Source of the DNA: Heracleum sosnowskyi
Lineage: Eukaryota; Streptophyta; Magnoliopsida; Apiales; Apiaceae
DNA length: 64,000 nucleotides
Assembly (NCBI GenBank): GCA_030848705.1
Contig: JAUIZM010000016.1
Span: 2,294,001 to 2,358,000, forward strand
Reading direction: 5' to 3'
Below the pieces are notes generated by a model. The model searched no databases and was not told the DNA's origin. It saw nothing but the letters and a program-made list of their open reading frames with translations. A program made the translations under genes and the position numbers. Shown one piece after another: positions 21,197 to 31,783 of this stretch; the first letter of the stretch is position 1; each line of letters begins with the position of its first letter.

Positions 21197-24100
21197 ATGG
21201 CAACTACAGCGTTTATTGCTTCTGAATTAGAATTTGTTCCCAACAATTATTCTGCTCCTGTAGCAAATGAGAACGCACCGGAGGCGTTTCATTTGATTCA
21301 GAGGTTCTTGTTACACTCTGATATCGGTACTGCTCTAACCGCACCATTGAAGCTGTCTGCGACTCAAATTCGAACTTTTTGGCAGACAGGTACTTATGAT
21401 AATGGAGGAGAGTCTGGATCGCCATCTATAATTTTTGAGTTTCAAGGAGATGAATTTGTTGTTACTCCTACTACTGTTCGTGATGCTTTGGGTCTTGAAG
21501 ATTTCAATGCATTCACAATCTCTGTTGGAGATTTTGAGCTAGTCAGGATGATGGGCGAGATAGGCTACACTGGACCTTTGACAAAGATAGGTCAACTCAA
21601 AAGGCCATTTTTGCGCAAGGAGTGGAGCTTCTTTTTCGATTGCATTACTCGTGCTTTTGGAAAGAAGTGTACCAATTGGGATGCGATTCCCACGGATAGT
21701 CTACAGATCGGGTATTCTCTTCTCTATGACAGTCATTTTGATGTTGCTAGATTAGTTCTAACTAATATTGGTGAGAAAATGCTAGAGAATAGAAATGTTG
21801 TTTATTTCTCTAGGTTTTGTCAATTGATATTCAATTTTTGCTGTCCAAATGTTGAGATAGTAGAGGATGATGTTATCCTTTCGTTTAAACTGCACAAACG
21901 TATATTTTCTGACCTTATCAACAAGGACAACAAGAAAGGAGAAGTTGGTCCTTTAATGTTGCCTGCATCCGTGCAACAATTTCTTGACAACTTACAACAA
22001 CAACAAGTCTCAACTGCTGAAGCTGGACCTTCTGAGTCTCAACCACAGAGGTCAAAGAGATCCAAAGTTCGAGCAGTTAAGTCTGGTTTGCAACAAACTG
22101 AAACTGAGGTATCAAATGTTGATGCTGTGCCTCAGAGAAAAAGAATGAAAAAAAGGCGAGCCCAAAGGGCAAAGTCTGTTGCTACTGATTCTAATGTAGA
22201 CTCAGAAACTGAAGCTGATGAAGAGACTCTTCATCAGAGAAAGAGAAGACTAGTTGCTGATCAACTTTTTGGTGATATCATTGCCAATATGGACAAAGAA
22301 CCTGAGGACACTGAAGCTCCTACATCAGAGATTGAGGAGATAGTGATTACAACTGTACCTTCAAGTACTCCTGCAATTGTTGTTGAGGAGGATATTCTAA
22401 CTGCTGAAGATGCTGCTAATCCTGAACCTATTATGATGGATTTTGAACCAGAAGCTCCTACATCAAAAGCAGATGATGTAGTTGAGGAAGCTGCTGCATA
22501 CTCTGACAGCAGGATTGTGGATCATGACGATATTGTACTGGAAGCTGATCAAGCTACTACTGAATTAGTAGAACCTATTGCTTCTCACACAGAAATCATT
22601 TCTCTTGATTTTGAGAAAGGTGAGGAAGTTGATCAGATTCGAGTTGATCCAGTTCCAGAAGCTGTTGCTGTACATGCTGATGCAACAGATAATGATCATG
22701 AGGATATTGTTTTCCTTGAAACTTTGCAACAATCAGTTGTTGAGATTGTTCAGAGAGAAGCAGAGGTTACTGCTCCAGCAAACTCTGATGTTCCTCAAAC
22801 TGTAGCAGATCAAGTACCTGATGCCACTGCACAGTTAATTGATGAAATCACTGCTGAAAATGTGCTTGAAGATATTCACAGAGAGGATGACAATGCTGAA
22901 GCTAGTCCTGCTCATTCAAACTCTGATATTCAAGTGGAAGTTTCTGATCTTCAAGCAAATTCTACTGAAGAGAGGGAAGTTCAAAGGGCTGCTTCTGAGC
23001 ATTTTCAGAATATGTACTACAATGCATGGGCTAATGCAGATTGTGTCTTTCCAGCACAACGGGCTGCAGATTTTCTATCTGATTCTGTTAAGAAGATTAC
23101 AAATCTTGATGTCCTTACGAGCTTACAGGCAACTGTTATTCAAGTCAAATCTCTCAATAATAGATTTGATGAGAATCAACAAATGCTTACAAAATTGAGG
23201 AATGAAGTAAGTCTGAGGGATCTTACTTTAAAGACTGACAGAACTTCTTACTATGCCATGTTCAAGCAGCAAGCCAGGGATTCTGAAGAAATCAAGAAGA
23301 GGCTTGGGACAGTTGAGGACAACCAGAATGCTATGTCTGCTCAACTGACTTCCATTTCTACTGCGCTTGAATTGCTGACATCAGTACTACTTTCTGATGA
23401 TGTCAAAAAGGGGGAGAGTGTACCAAGTGACAAATGCAAAGACACTCAAACTCTGAGACGGAGGGATGATGGTAATGATGGTGGAAACAAGGGAGGAGAT
23501 GGAAAGAGCTTAAGATCAAATGATGATAGAAGATTACTTTCAAGAAGATCAAACTCTGATAAAAGATCAAACTCTGGAAAGGGACATGTAAACTCTGCCA
23601 GTGGTTCAAGATATAAAAGTTTGATAATCTCTGATAAACCATCTACTGATGAGGAAATTGCTGCTAAGATGTTTATGGCAGAACATGGAAAAGGTATTAC
23701 AATTGAAGATATCCAAGCTGAAGAGCAAATGCTTGCTGAGGAACACAAGAAGAATGTTGAAGCTGGAATCTACAAAAAGAAGGAAATCAAGGCTCCTAGA
23801 AAGAAAGAAAAAGGAATTGTTATCAAAGAGAATGTAAACTCTGATCAGAGTTTACAGTACTCAAGGAGGCCTGTGATTAATAATGCTGACAAAGGAAAAG
23901 GTAAACTGGTAGAAGAAGAACAGTTACCTAAGAAGATTTATTCAACCTCTAACATTGCTCAAGTTGAAACAAGATTAGCAAAATCAACCTCTGACGCTGC
24001 TCAAGTTGATGATACTATTGAAGTTAAGCTAGCCTCTGACAAGGCTCAAGCTGTGCAAACTCAGCTAGCTCCTCAACTCAAAGGTTTCTTAAGACCTGTA

Positions 24101-24844
24101 CTCTCTGAAACTCTGACACTTCAACCTGTGGATTTTTCTCAAACCAGGACTGTACTTGGAAAAGAATCTTATGATAAGTCTGGTTTAGGTTCACATAGGG
24201 AGAAGAGAATAAATAACAGATCTCAAGACAATATTTCACTGGCAGGATCTGGTATTAGGGATACACAAGAAAATCTTGATAAGTTAGAATCTGTTCAGTT
24301 GATTTTTCACAGAATCTTGAAGAAGCAGTTTCTGTTATACTTCATGAGTGATGGAAGTGTTTATAGAGTTGGAGAATCTGATGTAAATCTCAAATCATGG
24401 GAAGAACTTGAATATGTACTTTATCTGTTGAAAGTTAAGAACAAACACACCCATAATGTTGCTCAAATCTTAAGAGAAAAGATGCTGAGATCAAAAGTGA
24501 TGCTTGGAGGAGGAGAAGTCTCAAATGCTTATATTCCAAAGTATAGAAATCATGCTGGAAAGTTGGTGAAGATGAAGAAAAACAGTGCTAGGTTTACAAC
24601 TGCACTTGGAATAAAAGTCTTAGAATTCAACTTAGAGTCAGATAAAGCTCAGTACATTCGGTTAGGGAATAACATGAAGAAGAACAGTATCTATTCTCTG
24701 AGGGCTGCCATATATCAAACTGATGAAGAAGATCCAGAGTATAAGGAGCTGAAAGAGATTATGATAGCTGAACTTGAGAATGCTGAGAGAAGACTGCTGA
24801 TTGATTATCTCAGGACTGTACCTGATATTGAAGAAGTCAAGTAA
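21197..24844 (+). CDS. ORF3 of element A (1215 residues, 'env-like' position, unknown function)
   Basis: This is a long open frame with its own leader and ATG. Residues 1-265 form a conserved N-terminal domain (FHLIQRFL, QIRTFWQTG, GYTGPLTKIGQLKRPFLRKEWSFFFD, NWDAIPTDSLQIGY, YFSRFCQL). Residues 265-600 are an acidic, disordered linker with KRKR/RSKRSK basic patches that could be nuclear localisation signals. Residues 600-735 look like a coiled coil ending DDVKKGE. Residues 815-875 are Glu/Lys-rich. From about 1025 to the end is a second conserved domain (LLYFMSDGSV, IYSLRAAIYQTDEED). No signal peptide or hydrophobic membrane segment is visible, so an envelope role is unlikely. A nuclear or nucleic-acid-binding role is inference. 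AAACTCTGA motifs occur at least eight times in the gene, one as a perfect 22-base palindrome (23834-23855). Confidence 0.88.
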   Translation: MATTAFIASELEFVPNNYSAPVANENAPEAFHLIQRFLLHSDIGTALTAPLKLSATQIRTFWQTGTYDNGGESGSPSIIFEFQGDEFVVTPTTVRDALGLEDFNAFTISVGDFELVRMMGEIGYTGPLTKIGQLKRPFLRKEWSFFFDCITRAFGKKCTNWDAIPTDSLQIGYSLLYDSHFDVARLVLTNIGEKMLENRNVVYFSRFCQLIFNFCCPNVEIVEDDVILSFKLHKRIFSDLINKDNKKGEVGPLMLPASVQQFLDNLQQQQVSTAEAGPSESQPQRSKRSKVRAVKSGLQQTETEVSNVDAVPQRKRMKKRRAQRAKSVATDSNVDSETEADEETLHQRKRRLVADQLFGDIIANMDKEPEDTEAPTSEIEEIVITTVPSSTPAIVVEEDILTAEDAANPEPIMMDFEPEAPTSKADDVVEEAAAYSDSRIVDHDDIVLEADQATTELVEPIASHTEIISLDFEKGEEVDQIRVDPVPEAVAVHADATDNDHEDIVFLETLQQSVVEIVQREAEVTAPANSDVPQTVADQVPDATAQLIDEITAENVLEDIHREDDNAEASPAHSNSDIQVEVSDLQANSTEEREVQRAASEHFQNMYYNAWANADCVFPAQRAADFLSDSVKKITNLDVLTSLQATVIQVKSLNNRFDENQQMLTKLRNEVSLRDLTLKTDRTSYYAMFKQQARDSEEIKKRLGTVEDNQNAMSAQLTSISTALELLTSVLLSDDVKKGESVPSDKCKDTQTLRRRDDGNDGGNKGGDGKSLRSNDDRRLLSRRSNSDKRSNSGKGHVNSASGSRYKSLIISDKPSTDEEIAAKMFMAEHGKGITIEDIQAEEQMLAEEHKKNVEAGIYKKKEIKAPRKKEKGIVIKENVNSDQSLQYSRRPVINNADKGKGKLVEEEQLPKKIYSTSNIAQVETRLAKSTSDAAQVDDTIEVKLASDKAQAVQTQLAPQLKGFLRPVLSETLTLQPVDFSQTRTVLGKESYDKSGLGSHREKRINNRSQDNISLAGSGIRDTQENLDKLESVQLIFHRILKKQFLLYFMSDGSVYRVGESDVNLKSWEELEYVLYLLKVKNKHTHNVAQILREKMLRSKVMLGGGEVSNAYIPKYRNHAGKLVKMKKNSARFTTALGIKVLEFNLESDKAQYIRLGNNMKKNSIYSLRAAIYQTDEEDPEYKELKEIMIAELENAERRLLIDYLRTVPDIEEVK
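23834..23855. repeat. Perfect palindrome of the A/B family motif
   Basis: GTAAACTCTGA is immediately followed by its exact reverse complement. It lies in ORF3 coding sequence and repeats, in closer spacing, the LTR inverted repeat at 12728-12749. It could bind a dimeric protein. Confidence 0.85.
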
Positions 24845-25007
24845 AGTCTGACTGTAAGTTTTTAATATTTTCTATTTTAAGTCAAATTTAAACTCTGTTT
24901 TAAATCAAACTCTATTATATGTTAAACACTGCATTTGTTAAATGGTTTTGACATCATCAATTATATGTTTAACTTGTACATTTTATTATGAACAAGTTGG
25001 GGGAGAT
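24845..25007 (+). mobile_element. Element A 3' untranslated region and polypurine tract
   Basis: AT-rich sequence with AAACTCTG-type motifs ends in AAGTTGGGGGAGAT (24994-25007), directly before the LTR. The tract primes plus-strand DNA synthesis. Confidence 0.9.
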
Positions 25008-25555
25008 TGTTAGATATAATTGCTAATGTTTGTTTATCAGTGTTTAAGCAACAGGTACTGACAAGAGTTTATCAGAAGCCAGTCAGAGTTTAGTTAAACT
25101 CTGACAGGGTGAAGAGTTTAATTGAAGCCGGTCAGAGTTTATTTAAAGTCTGACAGGGTGATAGTTGAATTAGCTGTCGGTGCTGAATTGAAGATTCTAG
25201 AAGCAATATATTCTGAAGATGGAAAGAAGCAGAATATATTGATACAGCTAAGGAAACGGAATAGAAGATAAGAAGCAATCCTTAATTGATAAGTTTTGTA
25301 TAGCTAACTTGTAGGAATATCAATTAGATAAGGATTGTATGTAGCTGTGTACTATATAAACACAGATAGGTTATCCCTAGAAGGGACACGCGAATATTGA
25401 TATATTATTCTTGTAACCTAGAAGCTCTTTGTGATTCATTAACATCATAAAGAGAGAAGCTGTTAATATAAATACAGTTTATTGATTCATAAACAGTGTT
25501 CTTAATTATCGTTATTCTCATACATACTTGATTATATTGTGTATTCGGCCTAACA
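25008..25555 (+). repeat. Element A 3' LTR
   Basis: It is identical to the 5' LTR except for one base (GGTCAGAG here), and is followed by the duplication GAGCT (25556-25560). Confidence 0.96.
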
Positions 25556-26981
25556 GAGCTTCTAAATCCAAATCCATCATATTAGCATCAGTATTTATCC
25601 TGTCTAGATTGACAGCTTCAGTATTTGCAGCATCCTCCTGAACAAACACTTCATGAGCTTCAGTGTTTACAAACACTCTGTCCTCATTAGCATTTAGAAT
25701 ATCCTCCTCAACAACAATTGCAGGAGTATCTTGAGGAACAGTTTCAGTCACAATCTCCTCATTCTCTGATGCAGGAGCTTCAGATTCATCAAGATTCGCT
25801 CTATCCTCTGAGAGCATAGTAGTTTCCCTTAGAACAGCTTCCTGAATTACCACTTCAGAGTTTACAGGCAATTCAGCTTCTTCCTCCTCATCAAAAAGAT
25901 AAGTGGCTACAAGCTTTCTTCTTTTGCTCAGAGTCTGAGAATCCTCTATTTCATCTTCACTATCAGATACTCTTGCTTCTTCAGAACGAGGTCTTTGTGC
26001 CCTTACTTTTCTTTTAAATGCTCTGGTTTTGGACTTCTTTAACCTTTGTGATGGAGACACAGAAGGTTCATCTTCAGAAGATGGTTTAGAAATCCTAGCT
26101 GGCTTAGAACCCATATGCTTAGTTCTACCACCTCTTGCAGGATTAACAGAAATTAAAGAAGGTACTTCTTGAGTTGATGAATTGACTTGAGCATTTAAAA
26201 ACTGTTGCATTGAGGCAGGTAGCAACAAATCTCCAACAACTCCTTTCTTAACATCTTTATTTACTAGATCAGTAAATACCCTCTTATGTAATTTAAAACA
26301 AGAAACATCTGCTTCAACTACATTTACTCCTTCAACACAATAAGAAAACAAAAGCTGACAGAATCTAGAAAAATAAACAACTCCTCTATTCTCTGTCATC
26401 TTCTCCCCTAAGTTAGTCAAAACAAGTCGTGCAAAATCAAAATGATTATCATATAATAAAGAATACCCGATTTGCAGACTGTCTGTGGGAATAGCATCCC
26501 AATTTGTGCATTTCTTTCCAAATTTCCTCGTGATGCAATCGAAGAAGAAACTCCATTCCTTGCGCAGAAACGGCCTTTTGAGTTGCCCAATCTTTGTCAA
26601 TGGCCCAGAGTAACCAATCTCTCGCATCATTCGTATTAAATCCTCATCACCCATTCCAACAGTGTAGGAAGGATACTCAGGAAACCCCATTGCAGCTCGA
26701 ATAGTACCAGCAGTAATAACATACTCTGTTTCTTCAAACTCAAAGATTATGGATGGGTTCCCAGTTTCACCACCATCATCATAAACCCCTGACTCCCAGA
26801 ACGCCTTGATTTGTAAACCAGAAAGTTTGGCTGGTTCAACTAAAGCACGCCCAATCGCTGACTGAGCAAGAAACTTTTGAATCATATGAAATGCTTCTGG
26901 TGCATTTGCAGTGTTTAGTGGTGCGGTATAGTTGTTTGGAACGAACTCTAACCCAGACGAAACGAAAGCTGTGGTTGCCAT
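25556..26981 (-). pseudogene. Element B ORF3, N-terminal part (split by element A)
   Basis: The gene starts at ATG 26981 (MATTAFVSSGLEF); the upstream TTG codons are not credible starts. The N-terminal domain has the same signposts as in A (PLTKIGQLKRPFLRKEWSFFFD, NWDAIPTDSLQIGY, YFSRFCQL), but elsewhere it differs strongly from A, while gag and pol of the two elements are almost the same. KRKVRAQRPR and SKRRK basic patches lie in the linker. The frame is cut at the GAGCT duplication by A and resumes at 12647. No damage other than the insertion is seen. Confidence 0.87.
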
Positions 26982-28430
26982 TAGAAGATTTTGAAGAAAG
27001 AACAAGTAATTGATGCGAAAGCTTAACAGAGTTTATGTGTAGAAAGGTGTTTGTGACTATGTGTGTGTGATAATAGATGTGTATGAGTAAGATGTGAAAA
27101 GTTTAACTGAAGATGTGTGTATTGTATTTAAAAAAAAATTAAAGATTAAAAACTGAAGAGTTTTTAATCATTAATACACAACTGTCTTACTCATGTAATC
27201 ATGTGAATGGGACACGTGTCACACATGCAGTTACTGACAGCAAATAATTGGCAGTTTCCAATACGCATGCGCAGTAAAAACAGCAATAATTACCGCCTGT
27301 TACACTTTTCTATGCAATTAACCTCTCTCCTCTGTTTAAAACATTCTTGAACAACTTTCCAATCATACTCTTTTTAAATTTTCAAAACAAATGTCTAATC
27401 TCAAAATTATAAAATGTCTGAAACAAAGAAATTATTTTAACCATCAGAGATTAAAACAAAGTTACCTCGGCATATGTCACACAATACATCAGTGTTTACC
27501 ATTTATCCTTCTTTGTCAATAAACTCTTTTCTCAATCTGTACAGGTGTGAAAATATGTGTGTGCAATAGCAGAGTTTACCGAAATCAATATTTAGATCAT
27601 CTCAAAGTGCATAAAATCCACAAACTAAAGCAGTAAAAACTGGTTGCCTAAACTCTCATGTATAACATAAAATCTGATTTTATATCTAAACTCTGTATAC
27701 TGATATCCTTTCATTTGGATATATCTTTTATTTTTCACCCCATTTATTTATTATTTTTTTTTATTTTTATTTTTCCAGTAATCAGTGGTTGGCACTAGTC
27801 ACCAAAAATCAAAGATTTTAGCCCTTATTTCATACAATAAGTTCCTGGATCTTCCTAGGCACAACATGATCTCAAAGGAATTTGTGCTCTGTTTGGCATC
27901 TTTTGATTTGAGGGTGAATTATTTGCAATTAAGAATCAGAGTTTAGACTTTTCATCAGTAAATATAATTAACTGATGAGAGAAAATGCAAACAGCTAATA
28001 CAGACTCAGTGTATAGGATCAATAAACTAAGAGATGCTATAAATATAGAGACAGTATCATGCTGTGTTAACTTACTGCACATATTTGAGATCAGAATTTA
28101 TACAACTCTTAAGGATTCACAATTACTTACTGAGAATTATGCTTCATACAAATTTCTTCATTGGTCCATATGTTTCAGACAAAATTACAATCAGAGTATA
28201 GCATTAAACTGTAACAATCAGAGTATGACCAACATTTTATGACTAACAGAGTTTAGCATCAGAGTTTAACCGACAGAGTATGACTGACACTTCACAGAGT
28301 TTACTGACAGAATTTAACTGTCAGAGTTTACCATCAGAGTTTAACATGCTGGTGCACATAACAGTTAACATGTAAGAAATCATGAACATAAAAAGCAAAC
28401 ATGTATAGTTTTTTAGTCTAACCCGTATCT
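26982..28430 (-). other. Element B spacer between pol and ORF3
   Basis: About 1.45 kb, against 2.27 kb in A. The part nearest pol (28190-28350) holds about ten TCAGAGTTT/CAGAGTTTA motifs. The ORF3-proximal 200 bases are a leader with a TTTAAATAC box. The segment corresponding to the antisense ORF of A is absent, and unrelated sequence (about 27180-27370) takes its place. No supported gene is present. Confidence 0.7.
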
Positions 28431-31400
28431 CTAGTCAGAACCAGAGATCATTCCAAGTTCATTTACCAATCTTGTAAAAGTAGCTTCACTCAAAGGTTTG
28501 GTGAAGATATCTGCAAGTTGTTGGTCTGTAGACACAAAATGAAGCTCAATGTTCCCTTCTTCCACATGTTCTCTGATAAAATGATACCTTATGCTGATGT
28601 GCTTGGTCATGGAGTGCTGTACTGGATTACCTGTCATAGCAATAACACTTTGGTTATCACAGAAAATAGGTATTTTAGAGTACCTTAACCCATAGTCCAG
28701 CAATTGATTCTTCATCCATAAAATCTGTGCACAACAGCTACCAGCTGCTATATACTCTGCTTCTGCTGTGGATGTAGAAATTGACTTCTGTTTCTTGCTA
28801 TACCAAGAAACCAATCTGTCACCTAAGAATTGACAGCTTCCACTTGTACTTTTTCTGTCTATCTTACAGCCTGCAAAATCTGCATCAGAGTAACCAATTA
28901 GCTTAAACTATGATTCTCTAGGATACCACAAACCCAAGGTTATGGTTCCTTTGAGATATTTGAAAATCCTTTTTACAGCTGTTAGATGAGGCTCTCTGGG
29001 ATCTGCTTGAAATCTTGCACAAAGACATGTTGCAAACATGATATCAGGTCTACTTGCAGTAAGATACAGTAAAGACCCTATCATTCCTCTGTAGTTTGTC
29101 ATATCTACTGAGGCTCCTGTGTCTTTGTCTAGCTTTGTTGCAGTAGCCATGGGAGTTGGAGCAGATGAACTATCAAGCATACCAAATTTCTTTAGAAGAT
29201 TTCTGGTATACTTTGCTTGATTGATAAAAATCCCATCATCTGTTTTGCTTGACCTGTAAGCCTAGAAAATAACTAAGCTCTCCCATCATGCTCATTTGAT
29301 ACCTGGATTGCATAAGCTTTGCAAACTTCTTACAGAGTTTGTCATTAGTAGATCCAAAAATAATATCATCTACATAAATTTGAACTAACAGCAAATCATC
29401 ACCAGAATTGAAATAAAACAAGGTTTTATCAATTGTACCTCTTGTGAACCCACTTTCTAAAAGAAATTGAGCAAGAGTTTCATACCATGCTCTTGGTGCT
29501 TGCTTTAGTCCATATAATGCCTTGTCAAGCCTGTAGACATAATCTGGATGCTTGGAATCTACAAATCCTGGTGGTTGTTCAACAAATACTTCTTCTTCAA
29601 GCTTCCCATTGAGAAAAGCACTTTTTACATCCATCTGAAAGACTTTAAACTTCTTGTGTGCAGCATAGGCCAGAAAAATCCTTATGGCCTCCAATCTTGC
29701 AACTGGAGCAAAGGTTTCATCATAGTCAATTCCTTCCTGTTGTGAATAACCTTTAGCCACAAGTCTAGCCTTGTTTCTTGTAATCACACCTTCACTGTCA
29801 GTCTTGTTTCTGAAAACCCACTTTGTACCTACAATTGATCTATTCTTTGGTCTAGGTACAAGTGTCCAGACTTCATTTCTTTCAAATTCATTTAACTCTT
29901 CTTGCATTGTTGTAATCCAATTAGCATCTTGAAGAGCTTCCTTTACTTTCTTTGGTTCTGTTTGAGACAAGAAAGCATGATACAGACACTCATTATTTGT
30001 TGCACTTCTAGTTCTCACACTAGCATCAGGATCTCCAATTATGAGATCAGGTGTGTGTGCCTGTGTCCACTTTCTTGCTGTTGGTAAGTGGTTTCTTGCA
30101 TCATTATTGGATCCTCCCCCTTGATCCATGCTCTCCTGATTCATATGTTGATTTTCTGCATTATCTGAGGCTCCCCCTGAATTGGATGGTTCAGAGTTTG
30201 AACTGTCAGAGTTTGAATCAGTTTCCTCAACTGACTCACTTGCTGTGTCTTGTTGAGCTTCTTCACGCTCCCCCTCAACTGGTTCACTATTTTGTTCAAC
30301 TCGAGAATTTTCAGTTTCTCCAGTATTTACCAGTAGAGGTTCAGAGTATGCTTCGTCAGAGTTTGTCAGAACCGCTTCATCAGAGTTTGTCGGTACTGCT
30401 TCATCAGAGTTTACATCATCAGAGAATAAACCTTCATTTTCAAAACGCAGTTGATCATATCCATTTAAGTCATCGAGTCCAGTTATTTTCTTATCATCAA
30501 ATGACACGTGTATGGATTCCATGATCACTTTAGTTCTCAGATTGTAGACTCTGAATGCTTTTGTTGACAATGGATAGCCAACAAAGATTCCTTCATCAGC
30601 TTTTAACTCGAACTTGGTCAACTGTTCAGGATGAGTCTTCAACACAAAGCATTTGCATCCAAATATATGAAAATATTTCAAATTTGGCTTCTTATTTTTC
30701 ACCATCTCATATGGTGTTTTCCCATGCTTGTTGATCAATGTTGCATTTTGAGTAAAACAAGCAGTTTGAACAGCTTCTGCCCAGAAGTATGTTGGTAATT
30801 TTGCTTCATCAAGCATAGTTCTGGCTGCTTCAATTAAGGTTCTGTTCTTCCTTTCAACTACACCATTTTGCTGTGGAGTTCCAGGTGCAGAAAACTCTTG
30901 TTTCACTCCTCTTTCCTTGCAGAAAGCTTCCATGATTGAGTTTCTGAATTCAGTTCCATTATCACTCCTTATAATTTTGACTTTGTGCTGTGATCCTTTG
31001 TCCAGTAGATTTACATGATCCATCAGAGTTTGAGCAGTTTCATCCTTCTTTGACAAGAAATACACCCATGTATATCTAGTATATTCATCAACAATTACTA
31101 GAGCATATTTCTTTCTGCCCATGGACATCACATTCACTGGTCCAAAGAGATCAACATGTAGAAGATGATAAGGTTCCACTACTGAAGATTCAGATTTGCT
31201 CTTGAAAGATGACTTCCTTTGCTTGGCTTTTTGACAAGAATCACATAAGCCATCTAGACTGAGTATTGATTTTGGAAGTCCCCTTACAAGATCCTTTCTT
31301 ATAAGTTCATTTATGTTGTTCAAATTGAGATGAGAGAGCTTCTTATGCCAATTCCAACTCTCTTCATTTGACATTTTAGCAGTCAGACACACTATTTTTC

Positions 31401-31764
31401 CATCAGAGTTTGTTACCAAACTTGCTTCATAAATGTTGTTGCGCTTGTGTCCAACTAGAACAACTTTTCCAGTAGATTTACTGATAACTTCACAGTATTC
31501 AGTATGAAAATCTACATGGTTTCCTCTGTCACAGATTTGACTCACAGATAGCAGATTATGCTTGAGTCCTGAGACTAGAGCTACATTTGTAATGATGACA
31601 CTTCCAAGATTGATATTGCCATATCCTAGAGTGTGTCCTATGTTGCCATCTCCATAGGAAACCTTTGGGCCAGCCTTCTCCTTAAAGTCTGATAGCAGGG
31701 CTTTATTTCCAGTCATGTGTCCTGAGCATCCACTGTCCAAGATAAGGGTGCTCTTTTTTATGCC
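28431..31764 (-). pseudogene. pol: Pol of element B with one frameshift and one nonsense codon
   Basis: It is nearly identical to pol of A through protease (LDSGCSGH), integrase (IIRSDNGTEF, GVVERKN) and RT (YVDD). An extra A in GCAAAACAGATG (about 29242-29246; A has GCAAACAGATG) shifts the frame after YFLGLQVKQ. Downstream, GAG has become TAG (28910-28908) just before the RNase H motif FKLIGYSDADFAG. The rest of RNase H is open to the stop at 28431. The enzyme would lack the end of RT and all of RNase H. The sequence starts at the conserved TTGCAG|GGC junction (acceptor base 31765). Confidence 0.92.
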
Positions 31765-31783
31765 CTGCAATCACAAACAAACA

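Larger units (their letters stand above)
12653..25555 (+). mobile_element. Element A: intact, very young Sirevirus-like Ty1/copia retrotransposon
   Basis: The two 548-bp LTRs (12653-13200 and 25008-25555) differ at one base (GGTCAAAG versus GGTCAGAG) and are flanked by GAGCT (12648-12652 and 25556-25560). The 12.9-kb element has a PBS, open gag, open pol with all catalytic motifs, a small antisense ORF, an open 1215-residue ORF3 and a polypurine tract. Nothing visible prevents it from being autonomous. It landed in ORF3 of element B in the opposite orientation to B. SIRE/Maximus-type placement rests on the three gag zinc knuckles, the PBS and the extra ORF after pol. Confidence 0.96.

Noticed and set aside
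21197..24844. ORF3 as a true retroviral envelope gene
   Set aside because: No signal peptide, membrane segment or fusion-like region is visible.
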